Origin: Winogradskyella costae
GTDB lineage: Bacteria > Bacteroidota > Bacteroidia > Flavobacteriales > Flavobacteriaceae
Length of the DNA stretch: 64,000 nt
Direction: 5' to 3'
Assembly: GCF_013403865.1 (NCBI RefSeq)
Contig: NZ_JABFDK010000001.1
Location: 496,001 to 560,000 of the forward strand
The position numbers were made by a program, and so were the translations under genes. Under the pieces are notes generated by a model. That model did not search any database, was not told the DNA's origin, and saw only the letters and a list, made by a program, of their open reading frames with translations. Positions 8,466 to 16,737 of the stretch are shown piece after piece. The stretch's first letter is position 1, and each line of letters starts with the position of its first letter.

Positions 8466-11400
8466 ATGAAAAATCTTTACCTTTTATTAATTGCATTATG
8501 TCTAAGTAATATCAGTTTTGCACAAACCACTGCTGATGCTTGGATAAATGAAATACATTATGATAACGTTAGTAATGACATCAATGAAGGTGTAGAAATT
8601 GTCATAACGAATACTACTACTTATCCTTTAGAAAATTGGTCAATTGTAATTTATAATGGAAGCACAGGAACTACCAATGGTACCATAAACTATACCATCT
8701 CATCTTCTACAAATATTGATAGTGCTTCAGGCTTCACAACAGCATGGCAACCGCATAGTGGCTTACAAAATGAAGTTGAAGCTTTAGCATTGGTTTATAA
8801 TGGAACTACCTTAGTGCAATTTATTTCTTACGAAGGTATTGTTACCGCTACCGGTGGTATTGCTGACGGATCCACTTCAGTTGACATTGGTGTTTCTGAA
8901 ACAAACACTACTGCATTAGATCTATCTTTACAATTATCAGGATCAGGAACGACATATTCAAATTTCACATGGCAAGCTCCCGCAACTGCCACAACTGGTA
9001 CTATAAACAATGGTCAATCGTTTGTTCCTTGCACTACACCAATAAATGTTTCTTCGTTTACCGCAACAGGTGGTGATCTTGAAGTCGATTTAGATTGGGT
9101 TAATGGAACCTGCTTTGACGAAGTCATGATAGTAGCGAAAAATGGTTCAGCTGTTACCGCAGTACCGACAGGAGATGGCTCTTTATATAATGCAGATGCC
9201 ATATTTAGTTTTGGAACCGAAATTGAACCTGATGAATATATTGTATATAAGGGCACGGGGGTTTATGAAGAAATAACAGGGTTAATAAACTCAGACACTT
9301 ATTATTTCAAAATTTTTGCACGTAAAGGCACATCGTGGAGCACAGGAATTGAAGCAAATGCAACACCAGACCTAATTGTTTTAAGCAACAGCATAATAAT
9401 TACCGAAATTATGATAAACCCAGGATATGTTGGTGATACAAGCGGTGAGTATTTTGAAGTTTACAACACAACAGACACAGATATAGACATGGCTGGTTGG
9501 ACTATTTCAGACACACAAACTCCTACTCCGAATGATATACACGTTATAACTCCAGTTATACCCGCTACTACCGTTATAGTGCCAGCTTATGGTTTTGCCG
9601 TATTAGGCCGTAACTCAGATAGCGCAACAAATGGTGGGATAGTCATAGATTATGAGTATAGTGGTTTTAACATCGCTAATGACCATGACGAAATTGCCAT
9701 ATCGGATTTAAGTGGCACCCTAACAGATGTTGTAGAATACGATGATGATGGAATTTGGCCAAGTATAAGCACAAGTGGTCAAGCAATGATATATACAGGT
9801 AGCAATATTGAAGATAATAATGATGGGTCACTTTGGACTTTTGCTACAGTGTCTGAAGGTATTGATGTCGATCACGGATCTCCGGGTATTAATGGTACAG
9901 ACCAGATTGTATCCTATTTGATATATGTAAATGCTGCATGGAATTTAACACCTTCTGAGCTTACGGATACAAGAATAGCTTATATCAGAAAAGATGAAAG
10001 CACTACTTTCTCTACTGACGTAGATTTAAATAATCTTTTTATTGAAGAAGGTGCCAGTTTAACTATAAACACAGGAGTTACCTTAACAGCAACTACTGTA
10101 ACATTAGAGTCGGCTTCAGATCGTTTTTCAAGTTTAATTTCAGACGGTACAATTTCAGGTACCGTTAACTACGAACGTTTTGTAAACACACTTAGTACAG
10201 GTACCGGAGGAAACGATTTAATCTCACTTCCTTTAATGCCAATAGGTCTAACATTTGATACCTTTATTACAAATGGAGATAATGCTACTGAAATAACAGA
10301 TAATAGTACATTTTATGCTTTTGCACCATATAATAATACAAATGTAGCTTATGAAAACTTCCTTATGAACGCAACCGATGTTTTACTGAAAGCAAAAGGT
10401 TATAGAGCTGCTACAGATAGTGGAGATCTTTTAACATTTTCGGGTACACCTGATACCGGTACTGTAAATATTACGATAGATAAACCTAATTTAGGAAGCG
10501 AATGGAATCTTATTGGTAATCCATACACAAGTTATGTAGATGCAGATGCATTTTTAAGTGATGCAAATAGCGCCTTATTAGATCCTTTTGCAGTCGCTAT
10601 ATATGCCTACAACAGTGGAATCTATGGAGGAGAAGCACCAACAATTAGTAACTTTACTGTTATTAATAAAGCAACGATATCAACATTAACTGAAGAAAAC
10701 TTTAATATAGCACCAGGTCAAGGTTTCTTTGTGGCGTCAAACGATACTGGAGGAAGTATAGCATTTACACCTGATATGCGCACATTAAGTGGAGATGATG
10801 ATTATATTGCTGGTAGAACGTCTAATGAAAGTGAATTCTTTAAGTTAAATTTAATGGGGTCTCAAACCTATTCTACAAGTATTTTCTTTAATTCTAATGC
10901 TAGTTTAGGTTTAGATCCTGGATATGATGCGGCAGTTTATGGTGAAGATTCTGAGAATTACCCTATATTTTCTCATTTAGTTGAAGAAAACACAGGGAGA
11001 GCAATGGCTTTACAAGCTATCGATAATACAGATTTAACGTCTGTTTCTATTCCGTTAGGTGTAAATGCGAACCAAGGAGAAGCGATTACTTTTAGTATAG
11101 ACGCTTCTAACCTATCTAATACAACACTAGTATACTTAGAAGATACGGTTGCTAATACCTATACGTTACTTAATTCTGGAGATTATACATTAACACCTAG
11201 CATTAACTTAAGTGGTACAGGTCGTTTTTACTTACAGATTTCCAATAGCACACTATCTACAATAGATAATACCTTAGACCAATTAAATATTTACAATAAC
11301 AGGGCAGATAAAACCATTATTATTGCTGGTCAATTATCAGAACCGACTACAGCATCTGTTTATGATGTACAAGGACGCATAGTGTCTACAACAAAATTAC

Positions 11401-11513
11401 TAACTGCAGATAGCACACAAGCTATAAATGTGAGTCAATTAAATAATGGCATCTATGTTGTAAAGGTGCATAATGCAACTCAAAATAAAATCCAAAAAGT
11501 GATTTTGAGATAA
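8466..11513 (+). CDS. Secreted lamin-tail-domain protein with type IX secretion sorting domain
   Basis: Start chosen at 8466: the 15 extra residues upstream (from 8421) do not look like a signal peptide, while the ATG at 8466 opens one, MKNLYLLLIALCLSNISFAQ. About 1,015 residues. In order: a lamin-tail-like domain (WINEIHYDN, about 25-170), a fibronectin-III-like stretch (about 190-300, ending YYFKIFARKG), a second lamin-tail domain (ITEIMINPG, EYFEVYN, about 310-450), a long beta-rich region, and a C-terminal ~80-residue type A sorting domain (VYDVQGRIV, LNNGIYVVKV). Known for the family: such proteins cross the outer membrane by the T9SS and are attached to the surface or released. The substrate is unknown; I see no catalytic domain. 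It is a lone gene with a strong terminator. Confidence 0.88.
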   Translation: MKNLYLLLIALCLSNISFAQTTADAWINEIHYDNVSNDINEGVEIVITNTTTYPLENWSIVIYNGSTGTTNGTINYTISSSTNIDSASGFTTAWQPHSGLQNEVEALALVYNGTTLVQFISYEGIVTATGGIADGSTSVDIGVSETNTTALDLSLQLSGSGTTYSNFTWQAPATATTGTINNGQSFVPCTTPINVSSFTATGGDLEVDLDWVNGTCFDEVMIVAKNGSAVTAVPTGDGSLYNADAIFSFGTEIEPDEYIVYKGTGVYEEITGLINSDTYYFKIFARKGTSWSTGIEANATPDLIVLSNSIIITEIMINPGYVGDTSGEYFEVYNTTDTDIDMAGWTISDTQTPTPNDIHVITPVIPATTVIVPAYGFAVLGRNSDSATNGGIVIDYEYSGFNIANDHDEIAISDLSGTLTDVVEYDDDGIWPSISTSGQAMIYTGSNIEDNNDGSLWTFATVSEGIDVDHGSPGINGTDQIVSYLIYVNAAWNLTPSELTDTRIAYIRKDESTTFSTDVDLNNLFIEEGASLTINTGVTLTATTVTLESASDRFSSLISDGTISGTVNYERFVNTLSTGTGGNDLISLPLMPIGLTFDTFITNGDNATEITDNSTFYAFAPYNNTNVAYENFLMNATDVLLKAKGYRAATDSGDLLTFSGTPDTGTVNITIDKPNLGSEWNLIGNPYTSYVDADAFLSDANSALLDPFAVAIYAYNSGIYGGEAPTISNFTVINKATISTLTEENFNIAPGQGFFVASNDTGGSIAFTPDMRTLSGDDDYIAGRTSNESEFFKLNLMGSQTYSTSIFFNSNASLGLDPGYDAAVYGEDSENYPIFSHLVEENTGRAMALQAIDNTDLTSVSIPLGVNANQGEAITFSIDASNLSNTTLVYLEDTVANTYTLLNSGDYTLTPSINLSGTGRFYLQISNSTLSTIDNTLDQLNIYNNRADKTIIIAGQLSEPTTASVYDVQGRIVSTTKLLTADSTQAINVSQLNNGIYVVKVHNATQNKIQKVILR

Positions 11514-11540
11514 GTTCTCTAATTAACATCGCTTACCGTA

Positions 11541-11575
11541 AAAAATGCGCTAAACTAAGTTTAGCGCATTTTTTT
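11541..11575 (+). terminator. Rho-independent terminator after the secreted protein
   Basis: A perfect hairpin of 15 bp (11541-11555 with 11559-11573; core TGCGCTAAAC/GTTTAGCGCA) with a TAA loop ends in a T run. It starts 28 bases after the stop codon. Confidence 0.9.
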
Positions 11576-11580
11576 ATCTT

Positions 11581-12240
11581 AAGAATATATTTTAAAAGCG
11601 AACACTGCTTGTAGAGCACCTAATGTAAAACTAAGTTGTTACTCTTTTATAGATATACTATTACGGTTGTTATTAGGTAGTATATCCAAAGCGTACTTGC
11701 TATTAAGCATTTAGCACCTCAAACTTTTTTGAACTAGCCTATATGATTATACTTATATACTAGTAATCTTATTAAAAACATACCATCAAGATTTAATTAA
11801 AATTATCTTACATAGACTAAAAAACAATGATTACAATATACAGTTTCTATTTACAATTTGTAAACTCTTCTATTTTCTAAAACACATATTAATAGGGCTA
11901 CATCCATATGTAAATAGCTCTATTTTTAGACTTATGCCTATAAGTATGACGCTATGATGCAACGTGACGAAAAAAGTAATTATACGATTCGTATTTATGG
12001 ATATTTAATGATATATTACATATCTTGCGCCTGTAGTTGATTACAAGTAGGAACTATTTCACACGTTACGTTTAGAGTATTTTAAATGCAACATGAACAG
12101 AATACCACTTTAAATTAAAACCATTATATTAAAGTCTATTTTTTTAATTTTTGAAGCCTAAGATTTTAAACATCAATTATTTAAAAAAAATAGCATTTTA
12201 ACGAAAAAACTATTATTTAAGATAAACCTTTTCACATTAT
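11581..12240. other. Non-coding AT-rich stretch before the peptide cassette
   Basis: About 660 bases with frequent stops on both strands. I see no coding region, RNA or repeat here apart from scattered short AT-rich palindromes. Confidence 0.5.
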
Positions 12241-12243
12241 AGG

Positions 12244-12272
12244 TTGATAACTAAATAATTTTATTATTTTTG
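12244..12272 (+). promoter_or_regulatory. Promoter of the peptide-kinase-nucleotidyltransferase cassette
   Basis: TTG at 12244-12246 (-33 element) and TATTTTTG at 12265-12272 (exact TAnnTTTG) are separated by 18 bases. Transcription would start near 12278, leaving a leader of about 18 bases before the peptide start codon. Confidence 0.65.
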
Positions 12273-12295
12273 AACTCAAATTTAGGGCAAGAGCC

Positions 12296-12457
12296 ATGAA
12301 GAAAGAAAACAATACAGATAAAATCACTCGTAAGCAAGCCATTTCAAAAATGGGTAAATATGCAGCAATAACTGCTGTAGGAACATTTGTGATTTTAAAT
12401 CCGCTTAAGTCGCAAGCACAGTCACCACCTGATGCAGGAGGCGATCCTTTCAGTTAA
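12296..12457 (+). CDS. Small exported peptide, 53 residues, candidate modified-peptide precursor
   Basis: Opens with the charged segment MKKENNTDKITRKQ, then AISKMGKY, a hydrophobic stretch (AAITAVGTFVIL), a KSQAQS segment resembling a signal peptidase I site, and a short tail, SPPDAGGDPFS, ending in a C-terminal serine. The N-terminal part looks like a signal peptide with a Tat-like TRK rather than RR. A strong promoter lies just upstream, and the kinase-like gene begins 16 bases after the stop. Inference: this is the substrate of the two downstream enzymes, by analogy with lasso-peptide clusters in which an HPr-kinase-like enzyme phosphorylates a precursor's C-terminal serine. No homologue is recognised with certainty. 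Confidence 0.72.
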   Translation: MKKENNTDKITRKQAISKMGKYAAITAVGTFVILNPLKSQAQSPPDAGGDPFS

Positions 12458-12472
12458 TTTTTTAAGTATATT

Positions 12473-13609
12473 TTGAATAGTGATTTAGCACCAACATACA
12501 AGAGGATGTTTGGTGATTATTGGATATTATGGTATTCAATTTCTAATAGTTACAGTGTTATAAATTCAGATTTCGAGTTACTTTTAGATACTTACCTTAC
12601 CTCCAAAACGCAGACCGAATTTTCAAATTCCATTTCTAATTATATTTCTGTTTCCGATAGCTTAAACCTTTCTGAAACGATTCATAATTACCTCAAGGAT
12701 TGCAACAATCCTTACAGTCTACCCAATATAAGCTCAGAGACTTTAGACACGTCTCACCGAAATATTTCTAAATATTATTTATTTGGAACTAAGAGAATTC
12801 TAATTCACTACAGCTCTGAATTAGTACTAAAAACAGTTCATCCTGCTATTGCTCATTATTGCAAAAAGCACACAGAAGCGCCAGATGTAATATTCGATAT
12901 TTTTTTAAAGCATAACAATTTACACCTCTTTAAGAATGGGAAATTATTATCTTGTGTTCCGAAAAGAGAGTATCATCATATGCAGGGTAAATTTATTATG
13001 CATTTACTCTGTTCTTTACATCACAAAACAGAACAAGATTGGATTGGAACACTTCATGGTTCAGCCATAACAGATGGTAATACATCTATTCTTTTTGTAG
13101 GAAAATCTGGAAAAGGAAAAAGCACCTTATCAGCATTGTTGGCAACCAATGGTTTCGAACTATTAGCTGATGATGTATCTCCATTACTTTCCGAAAACGA
13201 ACATATATATTATAACCCCTCCTCTATTTCCATAAAAAAAGGTGCTTTTGAGCTACTACAACCGCTAGTTAACAATTTTGACAACTTACCCATAGTGGAG
13301 TTCAATGCCACTAAAGGCCAATTAAAATATATGCCCTGCGCAAAACCGAAATACAATCATTACCCTTGTGGTGCGATTATGTTAGTGAATTACCAACCAC
13401 AATCAGAAACCATAATAGAGCCTATTTCTATAAAACACGTTTTAGAAACTATTATAGAAGACTCTTGGTTATCACCAAACCCTAAACATGCTCAACAGTT
13501 TTTGGACTGGTTACAAAAAGTTAAATTATACCAAGTAACTTATAGTAATACGGATTGTGTATCTTCTGAAATTTCAACTTTATTCAAACAATTAAATCAC
13601 GAAAATTAA
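12473..13609 (+). CDS. HPr-kinase-like protein with PqqD-like N-terminus
   Basis: The 378-residue protein has Walker A GKSGKGKST at residues 210-218, followed by FELLADDVSPL at 228-238, which matches the LVADD segment of the HPr kinase / PEPCK-like fold. It is not the PTS regulator HprK itself: it lacks that protein's N-terminal domain and is not near a PTS gene. Residues about 16-55 (WYSISNSYSVI, LLLDTYL, TEF) loosely resemble PqqD-type small helical domains that bind RiPP leader peptides. The start is TTG at 12473, 16 bases after the peptide; a later ATG at 12506 is possible. Likely role, inferred: phosphorylation of the peptide just upstream. Confidence 0.75.
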   Translation: MNSDLAPTYKRMFGDYWILWYSISNSYSVINSDFELLLDTYLTSKTQTEFSNSISNYISVSDSLNLSETIHNYLKDCNNPYSLPNISSETLDTSHRNISKYYLFGTKRILIHYSSELVLKTVHPAIAHYCKKHTEAPDVIFDIFLKHNNLHLFKNGKLLSCVPKREYHHMQGKFIMHLLCSLHHKTEQDWIGTLHGSAITDGNTSILFVGKSGKGKSTLSALLATNGFELLADDVSPLLSENEHIYYNPSSISIKKGAFELLQPLVNNFDNLPIVEFNATKGQLKYMPCAKPKYNHYPCGAIMLVNYQPQSETIIEPISIKHVLETIIEDSWLSPNPKHAQQFLDWLQKVKLYQVTYSNTDCVSSEISTLFKQLNHEN

Positions 13610-13640
13610 TAGCTTATATTAGTCTCCTGTATTAAAATCT

Positions 13641-14693
13641 ATGGACAGCTTAGCTACTACATATCAAAATATCGCAGATATCCTGAGTTTTGAAACTCCA
13701 AATTCTAAACTAGAAAAAACGATTAGTCACCCTTCTTTTGATTGGGACATTATAGTTATTGAAGGCAGCAAGAACTTAATGTTACCCGCGCTATATTGCA
13801 GATTAAAAGCAAAAAAACTTCTTCATTTATTACCAGAAGAATTGACTAATTACCTCAAAGAAATTACCAGTATAAACAGATCGAGAAACCTAAGAATACT
13901 TAATCAAGTACAGACCATATCACAAATACTAACCCAACATAATATAGACCATGTGTTTCTAAAAGGCACAGCCCTATTAGCTTCAGGATGCTATAATGAC
14001 CAAGGAGAGCGTATGGTCGGAGATATTGATATATTAGTTGAAAAATCGAAAGTGTATAATGCATTTGATATACTAAAGAATTCAGGTTATGACAAAACCT
14101 TCGGTTATGCTTATAATAAAAAAGACTTTAGACATCTTGATCGCTTAATGTCAAAAGACGAGCTAGCAGCAATAGAACTTCATACAGAACTTTTAAATAA
14201 AAGACATTGGCCCTTAATGAATATACCATCAATTCTCAATTCTAAAAAAATTAAGAACTTGATTCCTGTTCCAAATACATACGACTTAAGCAAACACCTC
14301 ATATTGAGTTGGCAGCTAAATGATAAAGGTCATTACTACAATGCAATAAGTTTAAAATCGGTTTATGACCTTATTTCTATAGAAACAAACAAAAATAAAA
14401 AGTGCATAGACATTTTGTTAAATTTAAAATATGGACAATCCTATTTGGAGTTGGCAAAATACTATTTTCCTGAGTTCGCTGATATTACTTCTAATAGTTA
14501 TATGAAATACAGAGTTTTTTGCTATAAAATGAAACTGTCCTTTAGACCTCTACGAATAACTATTAATAGCGTCAAAAGAACTATTCAATTTATAAAAAGT
14601 CGCTTTTACTTAATTTGCACTAATAAAAGTTATACAGAACACATCATAAAAGAGAAATTTCTTAATAAAAGAAAACGTTTTGATAATTCTTAA
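13641..14693 (+). CDS. Nucleotidyltransferase-family protein (NTP_transf_5-like)
   Basis: The 350-residue protein carries the pol-beta-type signature of this family: FLKGTALL at residues 106-113, YNDQGER, then GDIDILVE from 127, with the two metal-binding aspartates of the DxD pair. Helix-rich flanks follow. The C-terminal ~60 residues are very basic (RPLRITINSVKRT, KEKFLNKRKR). It starts 31 bases after the kinase-like gene and shares its transcript. In lasso-peptide and similar clusters this family occurs with HPr-kinase-like enzymes, so modification of the same peptide is the best inference. The donor nucleotide and acceptor are unknown. Confidence 0.78.
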   Translation: MDSLATTYQNIADILSFETPNSKLEKTISHPSFDWDIIVIEGSKNLMLPALYCRLKAKKLLHLLPEELTNYLKEITSINRSRNLRILNQVQTISQILTQHNIDHVFLKGTALLASGCYNDQGERMVGDIDILVEKSKVYNAFDILKNSGYDKTFGYAYNKKDFRHLDRLMSKDELAAIELHTELLNKRHWPLMNIPSILNSKKIKNLIPVPNTYDLSKHLILSWQLNDKGHYYNAISLKSVYDLISIETNKNKKCIDILLNLKYGQSYLELAKYYFPEFADITSNSYMKYRVFCYKMKLSFRPLRITINSVKRTIQFIKSRFYLICTNKSYTEHIIKEKFLNKRKRFDNS

Positions 14694-14781
14694 TTTCTAC
14701 CCTCTCATTATCGCATAATTTATCAAAGTCTTCATTCTTCGAAATCCTGATATTTCAACCTAAAATCAAACCATCATTTTT

Positions 14782-14811
14782 CGTTATTAAATAAAATAAC
14801 GGCGCTTTTAT
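14782..14811 (+). terminator. Weak terminator after the peptide cassette
   Basis: CGTTATT (14782-14788) pairs with AATAACG (14795-14801), followed by a broken T-rich stretch. The stem is short and AT-rich. Confidence 0.4.
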
Positions 14812-14907
14812 TCCTGATAATCAAATAAAAACATTTAATAATTTAATTTTCTATTTTTTTTAAATCCCATTAGCTTTTTTTGATTATTATTACAATAAGT
14901 TTACCCC

Positions 14908-14915
14908 TATATTTG
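14908..14915 (+). promoter_or_regulatory. -7 box of the outer-membrane barrel gene
   Basis: TATATTTG is an exact TAnnTTTG match, 45 bases before the start codon at 14960. The nearest TTG upstream (14880-14882) is 25 bases away, slightly too far. Confidence 0.45.
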
Positions 14916-14959
14916 TTTTATAATCTATAAAGTTTACCTTTGGACAAAATTATTTTAGT

Positions 14960-15529
14960 ATGAAAAAAATACTTTTACTAGCATTAATAACATTTTGCAC
15001 ATTCTCTTTTGCCCAAAGACGAAACGACGATTGGTCTCTTAGTGTTGGTGTTAATGCTATCAATAGTTTAGGGAGTCGATCACCATTTAAGAGTCCAGGT
15101 GACTGGAGCTTTCAGACCCCATTTTCTGCTGCAGCTGAATATCGTTTTGCTTACCAATTTGCAATAGAGCAATCCATTACGTTCAATGGGTTTAATGATG
15201 ATGAAAGTATTGATTTCATCCCAACAAATGAAGACTATAATTATTTATCTTTAGATACCCATGTTAAATATTATTTTGGCGAACTTATTTTTGGTCGTGG
15301 TAGAAATGATTGGTTTGACATATATGCCAATGCAGGTTTAGGTTTCTTTAATATAGATGAGACTAACATATCTGTAAACTTAGGTGGTGGTGTATTATTT
15401 TGGTTAAACGAAAATAGAACTTTTGGCTTAAGAGCTCAAACAATAGCTAAATTTGCTTATGACTCCTCTAATAATGGTTACGATAATAATCATTATCAAT
15501 ACCATTTGCAGGCTGTATTTAAGCTTTAA
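14960..15529 (+). CDS. Outer-membrane beta-barrel protein
   Basis: 189 residues with a signal peptide (MKKILLLALITFCTFSFAQ, cleavage after the AQ) and then alternating beta-strand patterns (DWSLSVGVNAIN, PFSAAAEYRFA, YLSLDTHVKYYFG, DIYANAGLGFF, VNLGGGVLFW, YQYHLQAVFKL) ending in an aromatic/hydrophobic strand, as expected of a small 8-stranded porin-like barrel. The cargo or partner is unknown. It is monocistronic, with its own -7 box and a strong terminator, so it is probably separate from the peptide cassette upstream. Confidence 0.8.
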   Translation: MKKILLLALITFCTFSFAQRRNDDWSLSVGVNAINSLGSRSPFKSPGDWSFQTPFSAAAEYRFAYQFAIEQSITFNGFNDDESIDFIPTNEDYNYLSLDTHVKYYFGELIFGRGRNDWFDIYANAGLGFFNIDETNISVNLGGGVLFWLNENRTFGLRAQTIAKFAYDSSNNGYDNNHYQYHLQAVFKL

Positions 15530-15550
15530 TATTGTAATATAAGATTAAAA

Positions 15551-15579
15551 AAAAGACTCACAATAGTGAGTTTTTTTTT
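15551..15579. terminator. Bidirectional terminator between barrel protein and MtfA-like gene
   Basis: ACTCAC/GTGAGT stem (15556-15561 with 15666-equivalent arm at 15566-15571) with an AATA loop, flanked by A-rich and T9 tracts, so it can work on both strands. It lies 27 bases after the barrel gene. Confidence 0.8.
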
Positions 15580-15651
15580 GTACCTATTTTAAAATAGCAT
15601 TCTCTGTAAATTAATAAAAAGACAGGTTCATTTTTATTCTTAGAATAACAT

Positions 15652-16509
15652 CTAATAGCCTTTAAATTTAAAATTAAGCATTTGCTTCATACACTGGTAT
15701 AATTCCGGAAATTGAGATTTAAATTCTGAAGGGGTTTCTATAAAGTTTTCGAGTAACACAGCAAAAAATTCATACTGGTTGGTAAACGCGTATGCTCTAA
15801 AATATTTTGAAGTAATTAAGTTTAGTCTAACAGACTCATGCCTTTGTAAATAGGTCGTTAATCTTTTAAAGCCTTGATTAAATATTAAACTACTTATATC
15901 ATTGTTTTTAGACGCATTTAAGTGTATCGCATGACCAAACTCATGAATACCAAGATTAAGATTATCATCACCGATATCATACCCTTGTTGAAAATCTTCC
16001 CACGAAAATACAATAGTCTTTAGATGAGGATTTACTTCTCCTTTATGAAACGATTTATTAATTTGAGAGAAATATGCCTTAGGATATATAATAACCGTAT
16101 CGAGAAGATCCAATTGATATTTTTTGAACCCAAAACTTAACATGGTTGCGGTAGCAGCAATTGCGACTTTCATGTCATCTGTGATGATCAAATTTTGTTT
16201 GCCTATAAATGTATTTGTTTGAATAAATTTAGAAACTCTATGCTCAAATTGACGCTGATGTCTTAATGACAATTTCCTAAAGAATGAATTCTCATTTTTT
16301 AAAATCTCAAACTGTACTTGTGATAACTTATTTAGTTTTAAATAACGCTTTATAAAGATGGGCTTTCTATATACTGATGCATAATAAAATTGAAAAATCT
16401 TTAACAATCTATAAATTATAAAAAGAGCTATTAAAACAACACCGAGTGGTACTATATAATTAGAGATTAACTCCGATTCAAAAATTTGTTGCTCAGTCTT
16501 AGATACCAT
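15652..16509 (-). CDS. MtfA-like zinc-dependent peptidase (M90 family)
   Basis: 285 residues: an N-terminal membrane helix (about 19-36), then a soluble domain with HEFGH at residues 189-193, the zinc-binding HExxH of the MtfA/peptidase M90 family, and a downstream YEFFAVLLENF segment expected to give the third zinc ligand. Upstream family features (QFEHRVSKFI, YPKAYF, IVFSWEDFQQG) also fit. E. coli MtfA modulates the Mlc repressor and is soluble; the membrane anchor here points to a different target. A sugar symporter is divergently placed next to it, which may be coincidental. Confidence 0.85.
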   Translation of the reverse strand: MVSKTEQQIFESELISNYIVPLGVVLIALFIIYRLLKIFQFYYASVYRKPIFIKRYLKLNKLSQVQFEILKNENSFFRKLSLRHQRQFEHRVSKFIQTNTFIGKQNLIITDDMKVAIAATATMLSFGFKKYQLDLLDTVIIYPKAYFSQINKSFHKGEVNPHLKTIVFSWEDFQQGYDIGDDNLNLGIHEFGHAIHLNASKNNDISSLIFNQGFKRLTTYLQRHESVRLNLITSKYFRAYAFTNQYEFFAVLLENFIETPSEFKSQFPELYQCMKQMLNFKFKGY

Positions 16510-16737
16510 TAATATACTAATTATGAATTCTAATTTTCACTTAAAAACATAAGTCTATGTTCATAACATGTAATTCATCCTTAAATATAAAAATTTAATG
16601 ATACATACCAATTTTTTAAATATGAGTGTTCATTTATTATTCATACAATTTAATATGCGAGGGTAACAAAATTATAAACAAAACTATTATCTTAACACCT
16701 AATTTTATCGCAACAACTAAATACAACTTAAGTTCTT

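Noticed and set aside
12473-13609. The HPr kinase-like gene as the PTS/CcpA regulator HprK
   Set aside because: It lacks HprK's N-terminal domain, and no HPr or PTS gene is near; the peptide context fits better.
12244-14693. A complete lasso-peptide cluster
   Set aside because: No asparagine-synthetase-like cyclase (C) or B1/B2 protease gene is present within several kilobases on either side.
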